Shown: positions 15,801 through 25,682, numbered from the stretch's first letter. The stretch: 64,000 bases of DNA from Flemingiibacterium sp045578725 (GCA_045578725.1 JAZNKS010000123.1:1-64000), one strand, 5' to 3'. Program-made: numbers and translations. Notes: generated by a model not told the origin, from the sequence alone.

Positions 15801-16943
15801 ATGAAAGTTATCTTCAATCAGTCGCTTCTCGGCGAAAAAGTAAGCACGGCCATGTGCTGTGTATCCGCGAAAAGCACCATCGCTTCCGCCGAAGGTCTTC
15901 TTCTGGAATGCGATGCATCCGGCCGCTGCATGATTACGGCTTTTGACCTGGAAAAGGGTATGCAGCTGGAAATGGAAGCAGCCGTCGAAGAGCCGGGTGC
16001 CTGCATTGTCAATGCCCAGAGCTTCTTCTCCATCGTAAAGAATATGCCGTCGGCGGAATTTACCCTTGAGGTCAATGATACCTGGCGCGCACACGTTTAC
16101 AGCGGCAAGAGTGAATTCGAATTTTCCGCTATGGATCCCCGCGAATTCCCGACGCTTCCTGACCTTGTCAATATCGAGGGCTTCAAAATCAAACAGGGCG
16201 ATCTGAAGAATATGATCACCCAGACCCTGTTTGCCGTTGCTCAGAACGATGCCCGTCCTACCTTCAACGGCGCACTCTTCCGCATTCAGAAGAACCGCAT
16301 TACCACAGTCGGCTGCGACAGCTTCCGGCTCGCCATCCGCGAAAAAATCTGCGAAATGGAAAACGCCTTTGAAGGCGATCTGAATCTTTCGTTCATCATT
16401 CCCGGCAAGGCACTCAGCGAGGCAGCCAAGCTTCTCTCGGATCCCGATGAAATCGTCAGCATCGACCTCAACCGCAAGCAGGTTGTCTTCCGCATGGAAA
16501 ACCGCAAAATGATGTATTTCTCACGCCTGATTGAGGGGGATTACATCGACTACGAGCGGATCATCCCCAAAAACAGTACGATTTTTGTCGATGTCGATAC
16601 CGCAACGCTTGAGGGCGCGCTCGGCCGTGCATCCTTAATCAGTGATGACAGCTCCGGAAAGAGCAAGTCGCTGGCCCGCTGCAAGTTCGGCGATAACCGT
16701 CTGGATATCACCTCCATTTCCGCAAACGGAAAGGTTCACGATGAAATTTCCACCTCCCATACGGGAGATGAGATTGAAATCGGCTTCAACTGCCGGTATC
16801 TGACCGAGGCTCTGCGCGCATCCATGTGTGACAAGCTTCACCTCTCCCTGTCTTCGCCTTACATCAGCATGATTATCGAGCCGTATGATCGGGACGAGAA
16901 CGACCGCTTCATGTTCCTCGTTCTTCCCTGCCGTCTGGCATGA
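15801..16943 (+). CDS. dnaN: DNA polymerase III beta clamp DnaN
   Basis: This is the sliding clamp that tethers the replicative polymerase. The 380-residue protein has the three-fold clamp domain layout, starts MKVIFNQSLLGEKVSTAM and ends FMFLVLPCRLA, the canonical clamp tail. The ATG at 15801 has GGAGGG upstream; a longer frame reaches back into oriC and was rejected. It overlaps recF by 4 bp (ATGA). Confidence 0.97.
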   Translation: MKVIFNQSLLGEKVSTAMCCVSAKSTIASAEGLLLECDASGRCMITAFDLEKGMQLEMEAAVEEPGACIVNAQSFFSIVKNMPSAEFTLEVNDTWRAHVYSGKSEFEFSAMDPREFPTLPDLVNIEGFKIKQGDLKNMITQTLFAVAQNDARPTFNGALFRIQKNRITTVGCDSFRLAIREKICEMENAFEGDLNLSFIIPGKALSEAAKLLSDPDEIVSIDLNRKQVVFRMENRKMMYFSRLIEGDYIDYERIIPKNSTIFVDVDTATLEGALGRASLISDDSSGKSKSLARCKFGDNRLDITSISANGKVHDEISTSHTGDEIEIGFNCRYLTEALRASMCDKLHLSLSSPYISMIIEPYDRDENDRFMFLVLPCRLA

Positions 16944-18076
16944 CGGTCAACGAGGTCCGTTATCAGAGCTTCCGCGGGATCAAGGAAGCCGATATCCGCT
17001 TTTCGCCCGGTGTCAATGTTCTGATCGGCGATAATGCGCAGGGCAAGACCAATGCGCTGGAGGGCATCTATCTCATGGCCGCCGCAAGAAGCTTCCGGAC
17101 CGCACGCGAGCGGGAAATGGTTCGCTTCGGCGATGATTTCTTCAAGGTAACGCTTGAAATGAGCGACAGCCGCCGGAGTCAGAGCCTTTCCTTCAAGGCC
17201 TATTCGGCCGCCAGCTCCAAAAAGCGGGAGTGCACCCGCAACGGGATCCCGCTTCCGCGGATCTCAGAGCTGGTTGGTGTATTCCGTGCAGTACTGTTTA
17301 CGCCGGAGCATCTGTCGATCGTAAAAGCCGGTCCGTCCGAGCGGCGAACCTTCCTCGATATCGCCATTTCCCAGCTGAAGCCGGTCTATATGCGATCCCT
17401 TCAGCGCTACAACCGGATTCTGACTCAGCGGAACGCGCTGCTCAAGCAGATCGCAGGCGGGGTTTCGGATGCGGGACTGCTCGATGTCTATTCCGAGCAG
17501 CTTGCCGTCGAAGCCGCGTATATCTTTGTCACCCGCGCCGCCTATATCAAGCGGCTGGATAGCTTCGTCAAGCGCTTCTTTGATGAGCTGTCTGCCGAGG
17601 GGGTCAATCCGTCATCCCCGGAGAAGCCGCAGCTGCTCTATAAGAACAGCCTGAAGACGGAAATGGGCGAAATCCCCGATGAAAAAGAGGTGCTCGAAGC
17701 GTACCTCGGGCTCCTGAAGGGCAATAACGCGCGCGAGGCGGCCGCCGGAGCGACGTTGTACGGCTCTCACAAGGATGACATTGAAATTACCCTTGACGGC
17801 CGTGAAGCGCGTCTGTACGCCTCGCAGGGCCAGCAGAGAAGTCTGGCGCTGGCCATGAAGCTGGGCGAAGGGGAGATTTCCATGGAGGACAGCGGTGAAT
17901 ATCCGGTCTTCCTGTTTGATGATGTGCTTTCGGAGCTGGATCCCCAGCGGCAGAATTTTCTGCTTTCAAAGCTTGACGGCCGACAGGTCATCATGACTGC
18001 CTGTACGCCGCCGCCGGTGGAGAGCGACGCACGATTCATAACCGTCCGCGACGGTATTTACACGGAGAAGGAGTGA
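16940..18076 (+). CDS. recF: DNA replication and repair protein RecF
   Basis: RecF is an SMC-like ATPase that helps load RecA at gaps. The 378-residue protein has Walker A GDNAQGKT (30-37) and Walker B with signature near the C-terminus (PVFLFDDVLSELD). Translation is coupled to dnaN through an ATGA overlap. Confidence 0.96.
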   Translation: MTVNEVRYQSFRGIKEADIRFSPGVNVLIGDNAQGKTNALEGIYLMAAARSFRTAREREMVRFGDDFFKVTLEMSDSRRSQSLSFKAYSAASSKKRECTRNGIPLPRISELVGVFRAVLFTPEHLSIVKAGPSERRTFLDIAISQLKPVYMRSLQRYNRILTQRNALLKQIAGGVSDAGLLDVYSEQLAVEAAYIFVTRAAYIKRLDSFVKRFFDELSAEGVNPSSPEKPQLLYKNSLKTEMGEIPDEKEVLEAYLGLLKGNNAREAAAGATLYGSHKDDIEITLDGREARLYASQGQQRSLALAMKLGEGEISMEDSGEYPVFLFDDVLSELDPQRQNFLLSKLDGRQVIMTACTPPPVESDARFITVRDGIYTEKE

Positions 18077-18082
18077 AGGCTT

Positions 18083-18340
18083 ATGTATGTTCATGCCGGA
18101 AACAACCGGATGATTCGAACACGCGAAATAATCGGAATTTTTGATATGGATACCGCAACGGTCGCACCGGCTACACGGGACTTTCTCCGCCGGGCCGAAA
18201 AGGACGGGCGCATGGTCAATATCACCGAGGAAATACCGAAATCGTTTGTGGTTACAAACGATTCCAAATCCATGGTTTATGTATCGCAGATTTCCACCTC
18301 TGCTCTCTGCGGACGGGCGGCGGCGGGAATCGGCGAATAA
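18083..18340 (+). CDS. remB: RemA/RemB-family regulator (DUF370)
   Basis: The 85-residue protein has the family features: a start of the MYVHAGNNRMIRTREIIGIFD type, then RRAEKDGRMVN, and KSFVVTNDSKSMVYVSQIS. The recF-remB-gyrB position is that of Bacillus yaaB/remB. RemA-type proteins are DNA-binding regulators of matrix genes in Bacillus. The role of the gyrase-linked paralogue is unclear. Confidence 0.9.
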   Translation: MYVHAGNNRMIRTREIIGIFDMDTATVAPATRDFLRRAEKDGRMVNITEEIPKSFVVTNDSKSMVYVSQISTSALCGRAAAGIGE

Positions 18341-18378
18341 CGGATCCGCACAAATACGAAAGGATATAGTATCACAAA

Positions 18379-20316
18379 ATGCCAGAGCAGATTCAAAATC
18401 ATTATGACGAAAACCAGATCCAGGTGCTGGAGGGGCTGGAGGCTGTCCGGAAGCGTCCGGGTATGTACATCGGTTCCACCTCGATCCGCGGCCTGCATCA
18501 CCTGGTCTACGAAATTGTCGACAACTCCATCGACGAAGCTCTTGCAGGCTTCTGCGAAAAGATTACCGTAACCCTTCATCCCGACAACAGTGTATCGGTT
18601 CAGGATGACGGCCGCGGCGTTCCCAGCCGTATGCACCAGAAGATGAAAATCCCCACGCTGGAGGTTGTTTTTACTGTCCTTCACGCGGGCGGTAAATTCG
18701 GCGGCGAGGGCTATAAGATCGCAGGCGGTCTTCACGGTGTCGGCGCATCGGTTGTCAATGCCCTTTCCGAATGGATGGAGGTTGACAACTGCTACGAGGG
18801 CGAGCGCTTCACCGAGCGCTTTGAGCGCGGCAAGGTCGCACGTCCCTTCAAAAATGAGGGCTCGTCGGAAGGAAAGCACGGTCTGTATGTCCGCTTCCAG
18901 CCCGACCCCACCATCTTTGAGGAAACGGTGATCGACTACGAAACGGTTCGAAACCGTCTGCGTGAACAGGCCTTTCTGAATGCCGGCGTGCGGATTATTC
19001 TGCGCGATGAGCGCGTGCAGAACGAAGGAACCGAGGAGCATCCTGTTGAGGTTGAGCTTTGCTACGAGGGCGGTATCAAGAGCTTTGTTGAGCATCTTAA
19101 CAATGCCCGCCGTCTGGCCGTGATTCATCCGGATGTCATCTATATGCGCGGCGAGAAGAACGATTCGATTGCCGAGGTTGCCATCCAGTACAATGACAGC
19201 TACAACGAGATGGTCATGTCCTTTGCCAACAACATGAACACCATTGAAGGCGGTACTCATGAAACAGGCTTCAAGCAGGCGCTGACCAATGTGCTCAACG
19301 ATTATGCGAGAAAGCACAACATTCTCAAGGCCGATGATAAGAATCTGACCGGTGAGGATACCCGTGAGGGCATTTGTGCGATCATCAGCGTCAAGCTGAC
19401 GGATGCGCAGTTTGAGAGCCAGACCAAGGCAAAGCTCGGCAACTCCGAGATGCGCACGCTGGTGGCCTCCATCATGACCGAAAAGCTGACCGAATATTTC
19501 GAGGAGAATCCGTCCACAGCCAAGGCGATCCTTGAAAAATCGCTGGCGGCCTCCCGTGCCCGCGAGGCTGCACGCAAGGCCCGTGAGCTGACCCGACGCA
19601 AGAGTGTGCTGGAGGGCTCCACCCTTCCCGGCAAGCTGGCCGACTGTCAGGAGCGCCGGGTTGAAGTGACCGAGCTGTATCTGGTCGAGGGTGACTCGGC
19701 AGGCGGTTCGGCCAAGAGCGGACGGAATTCCCGCTTCCAGGCGATTCTCCCGCTCCGCGGTAAGGTTCTGAACGTCGAAAAGAGTCGTCTTGACAAGGTT
19801 TACACCAATCTTTCGCTGATCCCGATTATTCAGGCACTCGGCTGCGGTATCGGCGAGGAATTCGATATCAGCAAGCTCCGCTACGGAAAAATCATTCTGA
19901 TGGCGGATGCCGACGTCGACGGATCGCATATCCGCATCCTGCTGCTGACTTTCTTCTTCCGGCATATGCGCCAGCTGATCGAGGATGGCCATGTATTTCT
20001 GGCACAGCCGCCGCTTTATAAGATATCCAAGGGCAAGCAGGTCCGCTACGCCTTCTCGGATGCCGAGCGCGATGTGGCGCTGGCCGAGCTCGGTGCCAAT
20101 GCCGAGGCCAACCGCTACAAGGGTCTTGGTGAGATGAATGCCGAGCAGCTGTGGGAAACCACGATGGATCCCGCCACCCGCACCCTTCTCAAGGTCAACA
20201 TTGAGGATGCGATCGCGTGTGATGAAACCTTCTCGATCCTGATGGGCGACAAGGTTGAGCCGCGTCGGGAATTTATCGAAAAGAATGCGGTTTACGCGAC
20301 CAATCTCGACATCTGA
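18379..20316 (+). CDS. gyrB: DNA gyrase subunit B
   Basis: This is the ATPase subunit of gyrase. The 645-residue protein has the GHKL ATPase region (VRKRPGMYIGST, DDGRGVPS, GGLHGVGASVVN), the TOPRIM motif EGDSAGGSAKSGR near residue 436, DADVDGSHI, and the C-terminal YKGLGEMNAEQLWETTMDP. It has the short form's length, without the insertion seen in proteobacteria. It is followed by a 267-bp gap rich in DnaA boxes and then gyrA. Confidence 0.97.
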   Translation: MPEQIQNHYDENQIQVLEGLEAVRKRPGMYIGSTSIRGLHHLVYEIVDNSIDEALAGFCEKITVTLHPDNSVSVQDDGRGVPSRMHQKMKIPTLEVVFTVLHAGGKFGGEGYKIAGGLHGVGASVVNALSEWMEVDNCYEGERFTERFERGKVARPFKNEGSSEGKHGLYVRFQPDPTIFEETVIDYETVRNRLREQAFLNAGVRIILRDERVQNEGTEEHPVEVELCYEGGIKSFVEHLNNARRLAVIHPDVIYMRGEKNDSIAEVAIQYNDSYNEMVMSFANNMNTIEGGTHETGFKQALTNVLNDYARKHNILKADDKNLTGEDTREGICAIISVKLTDAQFESQTKAKLGNSEMRTLVASIMTEKLTEYFEENPSTAKAILEKSLAASRAREAARKARELTRRKSVLEGSTLPGKLADCQERRVEVTELYLVEGDSAGGSAKSGRNSRFQAILPLRGKVLNVEKSRLDKVYTNLSLIPIIQALGCGIGEEFDISKLRYGKIILMADADVDGSHIRILLLTFFFRHMRQLIEDGHVFLAQPPLYKISKGKQVRYAFSDAERDVALAELGANAEANRYKGLGEMNAEQLWETTMDPATRTLLKVNIEDAIACDETFSILMGDKVEPRREFIEKNAVYATNLDI

Positions 20317-20583
20317 TCGACTTATAAACAGGATTTTCGACTGTGCGGAGTTTTTCCACAGGGTGTTGAAACAGGTGTGTAAAAGTATGGAAACAACACA
20401 GGCATAACCGACTGTTCCGGATGCGAATGTGCGGACAGACATGAGTTTATGTGTTGTGTAAAGCTTGAAGAATGTTATCAACAGCTGTAATAAAAACTGT
20501 GTGGAAAACCCGGTCGATTCTGCATATTCCACAAATCAACAGGATCCCGTAATCCACGGGTGCTGTAAATGAAGAGGATTCAA
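20317..20583. other. DnaA-box cluster between gyrB and gyrA
   Basis: This non-coding interval has three boxes matching TTWTNCACA: 20352-20360 (+), 20376-20384 (-) and 20500-20508 (-). One-mismatch boxes lie at 20455-20463 (-), 20475-20483 (TTATCAACA, +) and 20525-20533 (+). It holds more exact boxes than the dnaA-dnaN gap. No trio array or long AT tract is present. Confidence 0.75.
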
Positions 20584-23106
20584 ATGGATAAGAAAGATAA
20601 AATCGAAGACATCTCCTACCCCGATCAAAAAATCGTGGGCGTGGAGATGGATCATGAGGTAAAAAGCTCCTTCATCGCCTATTCGATGAGCGTTATTATG
20701 TCCCGTGCGCTCCCGGATGTACGCGACGGTCTGAAGCCGGTTCACCGCCGGATTCTGTACGCCATGTATGAGGATAAGCTCACCTATGACCGTCCCTTCC
20801 GCAAGTCAGCGACTACGGTCGGTAACGTGCTGGGCCGCTATCATCCGCACGGCGATACGGCTGTATATGATACCATGGTACGTCTGGCACAGGATTTTTC
20901 CATGCGCCACACGCTGATCGAGGGTCAGGGAAACTTCGGCTCCGTTGACGGTGACGGCGCGGCTGCCTACCGTTACACCGAAGCCCGCCTGTCGAAGATC
21001 GCCAACGAGATGCTGACGGATATCGACAAGGATGTTGTGGATTTCGATCCCAACTTCGATAACCGTCTGAAGGAACCCCGTGTTCTTCCGGCACGCTTCC
21101 CCAATCTGCTGGTCAACGGCTCCATCGGCATCGCGGTCGGTATGGCGACCTACATCCCGCCGCACAACCTCGGCGAGGTTATCGACGGTGCGATCTACCT
21201 GATGGAAAACCCGGACTGCACAATCAAGGATCTGATGCAGTTCATCAAGGGCCCGGACTTCCCGACGGCCGCAACCCTTTACGGCTCCAACGGTATCTAT
21301 GAGGCTTATTCCACCGGCCGCGGACGTGTCATGGTCCGCTCCAAGTGCAATATCGAAGAGGATAAGCACCGCATCATCGTGACAGAGATTCCTTATCAGG
21401 TCAACAAGAGTATGCTGGTTGAATCCATGGCCAATCTGGTCAAGGATAAGCGGGTGGAGGGCATCACCGATATCCGCGATGAATCCGGCCGTGACGGTAT
21501 GCGGATTGTCATCGAATACCGCCGCGATGCCAATGGTCAGATCATTCTGAATCAGCTGTACAAGTATTCCCAGCTGCAGGACACCTGCGCCTTCAATATG
21601 CTGGCGCTGGTGGATAATGTTCCGAAGATTCTCAATCTGAAGCAGATTCTGGAATATTATGTCGCCCACCAGGAAGAGGTCATCACCCGCCGCGTAAGGT
21701 TCGATCTGGAGAAGGCAAAGCGGGAGGCTCATATCTACGAGGGCTACAAGATCGCCATCGACAACATCGATGAGGTCATCAATATCATCCGCCACAGCGA
21801 ATCCATCCCGGATTCCAAGGCACAGCTGATGGCCCGCTTCGGTCTGACAGAACCGCAGGCGCAGGCGATTGTCGAGATGACGCTCGGCCGTCTTTCCGGC
21901 ATGGAACGCCAGAAGATCGAGGAGCGTCTGGCCAAGCTCTATGAAACCATCAAGGAGCTGACGGCCATTCTGGAGGATGAAGGAAAGGTCAAGCAAATCA
22001 TCCGCGAGGAAATGCTGGCCATCAAGGAAAAGTTCGCCGATCCCCGCCGCACGGAGCTGGTTGCAGCCGAGGACGATATTGTCTACGAGGATCTGATCGA
22101 GCGGCACACCTGTGTCATCACCATGACCCAGGACGGCTATATCAAGCGCCAGCCTGCCGATACCTACACCGCACAGAAGCGCGGCGGCAAGGGTATCATC
22201 GGTATGGCGACCAAGGAAGAGGATTCGGTTGCCGATGTCATTGCGGCGCACAGCCATTCGCTTCTGATGATGTTCACCAATACCGGAAAGGTGCATACCC
22301 GCAAGGCTTATCAGATTCCCGAGGCAGGCCGCACGGCAAAGGGCTCCAATATTGTCAATATTCTGGAGCTGGAGGCCGGAGAAAAGGTAACGGCCGCCAT
22401 CTCGGTTCCCGCTTTTGCGGAAAATGAATATCTGTTCATGGTCACCCGCCAGGGTATCGTCAAGAAAACGCTGCTCTCCGAATTCGAGTATCAGCGCAGG
22501 GGCGGAAAGATCGCCATCGGTCTTGACGAAGGCGATGAGCTGGTCTTCGTCAAGCATACGCACGGAAACGATGGCATCATCATTGCCACCAGAAACGGCT
22601 ATTCGGCCCGCTTTGATGAAAAGGATGTCCGTCCGATGGGCCGTACGGCACGCGGTGTCAAGGGCATCACACTTTCCGAAGGCGATATCGTAATCGGCTG
22701 TGCGCTGATTGACGATGCACGCTCGCTGCTGACCGTCACCGAAAAGGGCTTTGGAAAGCGGTGCGCATTCGATCAGTTCACCGCTCATAACCGCGGTGTC
22801 AAAGGTGTGCTCTGCCACGGTGTCAGCGACCGGACCGGACCGCTGGCCGGCATTGCGGCTGTAGGCGAGGAGGATGATATCCTTCTGATTACCGATGACG
22901 GCACGATGATCCGCACGCCGGTATCCGGCATCCCGTTCTATGGCCGGAGCGCGGGCGGTGTCATTGTCATGCGTCTTGCCGATTCGGCGAAGCTCGTCAA
23001 CTTCACGCGGGTGGAAAATACACCAGCCGAGGTTCCCGCACCGGCGGAAGATGACGAGGAAGCTCCGGAAGAGTCCCAATCCCTTACAGAAGAAGACGAA
23101 ATCTGA
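20584..23106 (+). CDS. gyrA: DNA gyrase subunit A
   Basis: This is the DNA-cleaving subunit of gyrase. The 840-residue protein has the catalytic tyrosine in AAYRYTEARLS (near residue 130). The GyrA box appears as QKRGGKG (near 531), which marks gyrase rather than topoisomerase IV. In the quinolone region the residue equivalent to E. coli Ser83 is Thr (HGDTAVYDTM), with Asp kept at 87. The tail is acidic. I chose the ATG at 20584, preceded by AAGAGGA, over the ATG at 20569. Confidence 0.96.
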   Translation: MDKKDKIEDISYPDQKIVGVEMDHEVKSSFIAYSMSVIMSRALPDVRDGLKPVHRRILYAMYEDKLTYDRPFRKSATTVGNVLGRYHPHGDTAVYDTMVRLAQDFSMRHTLIEGQGNFGSVDGDGAAAYRYTEARLSKIANEMLTDIDKDVVDFDPNFDNRLKEPRVLPARFPNLLVNGSIGIAVGMATYIPPHNLGEVIDGAIYLMENPDCTIKDLMQFIKGPDFPTAATLYGSNGIYEAYSTGRGRVMVRSKCNIEEDKHRIIVTEIPYQVNKSMLVESMANLVKDKRVEGITDIRDESGRDGMRIVIEYRRDANGQIILNQLYKYSQLQDTCAFNMLALVDNVPKILNLKQILEYYVAHQEEVITRRVRFDLEKAKREAHIYEGYKIAIDNIDEVINIIRHSESIPDSKAQLMARFGLTEPQAQAIVEMTLGRLSGMERQKIEERLAKLYETIKELTAILEDEGKVKQIIREEMLAIKEKFADPRRTELVAAEDDIVYEDLIERHTCVITMTQDGYIKRQPADTYTAQKRGGKGIIGMATKEEDSVADVIAAHSHSLLMMFTNTGKVHTRKAYQIPEAGRTAKGSNIVNILELEAGEKVTAAISVPAFAENEYLFMVTRQGIVKKTLLSEFEYQRRGGKIAIGLDEGDELVFVKHTHGNDGIIIATRNGYSARFDEKDVRPMGRTARGVKGITLSEGDIVIGCALIDDARSLLTVTEKGFGKRCAFDQFTAHNRGVKGVLCHGVSDRTGPLAGIAAVGEEDDILLITDDGTMIRTPVSGIPFYGRSAGGVIVMRLADSAKLVNFTRVENTPAEVPAPAEDDEEAPEESQSLTEEDEI

Positions 23107-23140
23107 CGGCTGACGGATAAATAAACGGAGGAATCGGATT

Positions 23141-23710
23141 ATGAAGCGGTTAAAATACGGGATTTGCGTTCTTGTATTTGCCTTAATAGCCTCGCTCCTG
23201 CTTTCATGCGGGGGCTCAGGAGCTCCGGATTCCCAGCTGACGGAAGCGCTCCGGGCATTGGAGCCGAAGGCAAGAGAGCTTTACGGAATCGTCTACGGCG
23301 ATACTCTGCCGCACGGGGAGGAGGCGGAAGGCTTATATTATAAGGTTTCTGAAGATGCCCTGTATCAATCGGTGGAGGAGCTGAAGGCGGCGATGGGCGA
23401 GGTTTTCACGCCCGCTTATTCGAAGGTTCTCTGCAATACAGCCTTTGAAACGGTTTCGCTGGATGACGGAACGACCATACATTCCAAATTCATGACCAAA
23501 GAGGACGGCCTGTATGTCAATCCGTTTGCCACGGAGGATTTCGGCCGGATGCGTACATTCGATTTTGAGTCGGTCGCGGTTGTGAAAAAGAATCCGTACC
23601 GTGCGACACTTTCCGTCAAAGCAGCAGGCGAAGACGGAACAATCGAGGAGCTGGAGGTCAATCTTCAGAAGGTCAACGGCATCTGGCTGCTTGACAGCCC
23701 GTTATTTTAG
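23141..23710 (+). CDS. Predicted lipoprotein of unknown function
   Basis: The 189-residue protein has a lipoprotein signal: basic MKRLKYG, a hydrophobic core, and lipobox LLLSCG with Cys at about residue 23. The mature part has no recognised motif and ends LQKVNGIWLLDSPLF, which resembles the final strand of small secreted NTF2/DUF-type folds. It lies 34 bp after gyrA with Shine-Dalgarno GGAGGAA, so it is probably cotranscribed. It acts at the outer face of the membrane. Confidence 0.82.
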   Translation: MKRLKYGICVLVFALIASLLLSCGGSGAPDSQLTEALRALEPKARELYGIVYGDTLPHGEEAEGLYYKVSEDALYQSVEELKAAMGEVFTPAYSKVLCNTAFETVSLDDGTTIHSKFMTKEDGLYVNPFATEDFGRMRTFDFESVAVVKKNPYRATLSVKAAGEDGTIEELEVNLQKVNGIWLLDSPLF

Positions 23711-23730
23711 AAATATTTTTTGAAAACCTA

Positions 23731-23759
23731 TTGCATATTTTCAAAGATTGGTGTATAAT
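23731..23759 (+). promoter_or_regulatory. Probable recA promoter
   Basis: TATAAT (23754-23759) has a weak -35, TTGCAT (23731-23736), at 17 bp. Confidence 0.65.
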
Positions 23760-23767
23760 AGAATACA

Positions 23768-23779
23768 GAAAATTTGTTC
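23768..23779. promoter_or_regulatory. Possible LexA (SOS) operator at recA
   Basis: GAAAATTTGTTC differs at one base from the Gram-positive core GAAC-N4-GTTC. It lies just downstream of the -10 box, where a repressor would block recA transcription. Confidence 0.45.
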
Positions 23780-23835
23780 GATATACTTTGTTGTAATTAT
23801 GAACACCAAATCGAGAAAGGTTAAGGTATAGCAAA

Positions 23836-24978
23836 ATGAAAGCAAAACAGCAGTCCAAGCCCGTCCCGGTGAAGATCACCGACAAGGAAGAAAAGCTGAA
23901 GGCCATCCAGAGCGCCATCGGTCAGATTGAGAAGGAATATGGTAAGGGTACCATCATGCGCATGGGTGAGGCACCCGAGCTTGAGGTCAGCGCCATTTCC
24001 ACCGGTTCGCTGACGCTGGATATGGCGCTGGGTATCGGCGGCGTTCCGCGCGGACGTATCGTTGAAATCTACGGTCCCGAATCGTCCGGTAAGACGACCG
24101 TTGCCCTTCATGTAGTCGCCGAAACCCAGAAGATGGGCGGCGAAGCGGCTTACATCGACGTGGAAAATGCGCTGGATCCGGTCTATGCCAAGGCGCTCGG
24201 TGTCGATACCGACAGCCTGCTGGTTTCCCAGCCCTCCAGCGGTGAACAGGCGCTGGATATTGCCGAGGCGCTGATCCGCTCCGGCGCAATCGATGTGGTG
24301 GTTGTTGACTCGGTTGCCGCGCTGATCACCCAGCAGGAAATCGACGGCGATATGGCATCCTCCCATGTCGGTCTGCAGGCCCGCCTGATGTCGCAGGCGC
24401 TGAAGAAGCTGTCCGGTGCGGTTGCCAAGTCCAACTGTGTCATCATCTTCATCAACCAGCTCCGTGAAAAGATCGGCGTTCTCTACGGAAATCCCGAGAC
24501 CACGCCCGGCGGCCGCGCGCTGAAATTCTACGCATCCGTTCGTATCGATATCCGCCGCGCCGAGCAGCTGAAGGAAGGCGGCGAGATATACGGCAACCAT
24601 ATCAAGTGCAAGATTGTCAAGAACAAGGTGGCTCCGCCCTTCAAGACGGCGGAATTCGATATCATCTACGGCAAGGGCATTGCCCGCTCCGGCGAGATTG
24701 TCGATATCGGTATCGAGCTTGGTTTCATTTCCAAGAGCGGTTCCTGGTTCTCCTATGAGGGTCAGCGGATCGCGCAGGGTAAGGAAAATACGAAGAAGTA
24801 TTTTGAATCCAACCCCGATCTGATGGAAGAGCTTGCCGAAAAGATCCGTGCCAAGAAGGATGATGTGGAAGCCATTGTCGGAAAGAATTACGGCGATGAT
24901 GTTCCGGGTATGGAGGACGATGAGGACGACGAGGAACTGGATATCCGGATCCTTGCCGCCGAGGATGATGCCGAATAA
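23836..24978 (+). CDS. recA: Recombinase RecA
   Basis: RecA forms filaments on single-stranded DNA, pairs homologous strands and triggers LexA cleavage. The 380-residue protein has Walker A GPESSGKTT (80-88), the L1/L2 DNA-binding loops, FINQLREKIGV, and a long acidic C-tail (about 355-380, rich in D and E). recX follows with a one-base stop/start overlap (TAATG). Confidence 0.98.
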   Translation: MKAKQQSKPVPVKITDKEEKLKAIQSAIGQIEKEYGKGTIMRMGEAPELEVSAISTGSLTLDMALGIGGVPRGRIVEIYGPESSGKTTVALHVVAETQKMGGEAAYIDVENALDPVYAKALGVDTDSLLVSQPSSGEQALDIAEALIRSGAIDVVVVDSVAALITQQEIDGDMASSHVGLQARLMSQALKKLSGAVAKSNCVIIFINQLREKIGVLYGNPETTPGGRALKFYASVRIDIRRAEQLKEGGEIYGNHIKCKIVKNKVAPPFKTAEFDIIYGKGIARSGEIVDIGIELGFISKSGSWFSYEGQRIAQGKENTKKYFESNPDLMEELAEKIRAKKDDVEAIVGKNYGDDVPGMEDDEDDEELDIRILAAEDDAE

Positions 24979-25646
24979 TGGCGGATCCCATTATTCAGCT
25001 GATTAAGATCAAGGCCCGCCAAAGCGGCGATGAGGCAGAGCTGACCGTACAGATTTCATCCGGCGAGCATTCGGAAATCCGGAGCTTCACGGTTTCGGCA
25101 AAAATGCTGTCCGATCTCGGAATGAATCTTCTCCCCGCCCTGCCGTGCCCGCTGAGTATGCGCCAGGTTGACATCCTGGAGTATGACAGCCGGCTCTGGG
25201 AGGCCATCCGCAAAGGGCTGGATCTCCTTGCCTACGGGGACAATACCCGGCGTGCGCTGACGGATAAGCTTCGCGCCCGCGGCTTTACGCCGGATATAGC
25301 CGAAGAGGCGGCCCAGTGGCTGGCCGATACGGGTGTCATCAACGAGCGGGAGCAATGTCTGCGGCTGATTAAGAGTCTGTCCGGTGCGAAGGGCTGCGGT
25401 CCGGCCCGGATCCGTCAGGAGCTGCTTCACAAGGGAATCGAACGGGACATTCTGGATGAATGTATGGAAGAATTGTCGGATGAAATTGATTTTGATGCGA
25501 TTCTGCGCCGTCATGTGGAAAAATCCTTCGACTTTTCAAGGATCGATGACCGTAAATATAAGGAGAGTTTTCTTTCCTCTCTGCATCGGAAGGGGTTTTC
25601 TCCTTCCGATACCCTTGCCGTTATCCGCGAAATGCGTAAGGATTGA
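24978..25646 (+). CDS. recX: RecA regulator RecX
   Basis: RecX binds and controls RecA filaments. The 222-residue protein has the three-helix repeats typical of RecX (YGDNTRRALTDKLRARGFTPD, and CGPARIRQELLHKGI) after an N-terminal ~75-residue beta-rich extension. It overlaps the recA stop codon by one base, which fixes both the start and the function. Confidence 0.93.
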   Translation: MADPIIQLIKIKARQSGDEAELTVQISSGEHSEIRSFTVSAKMLSDLGMNLLPALPCPLSMRQVDILEYDSRLWEAIRKGLDLLAYGDNTRRALTDKLRARGFTPDIAEEAAQWLADTGVINEREQCLRLIKSLSGAKGCGPARIRQELLHKGIERDILDECMEELSDEIDFDAILRRHVEKSFDFSRIDDRKYKESFLSSLHRKGFSPSDTLAVIREMRKD

Positions 25647-25682
25647 CGGCTGGCAAAATGAGCATATTTCAGGAGAATCTCA

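Noticed and set aside
18277..20532. A 751-codon frame opposite gyrB
   Set aside because: It is a GC-driven antisense shadow of a certain gene, with no domain.
20806..23079. A 757-codon frame opposite gyrA
   Set aside because: Antisense shadow; the + strand encodes an intact GyrA.
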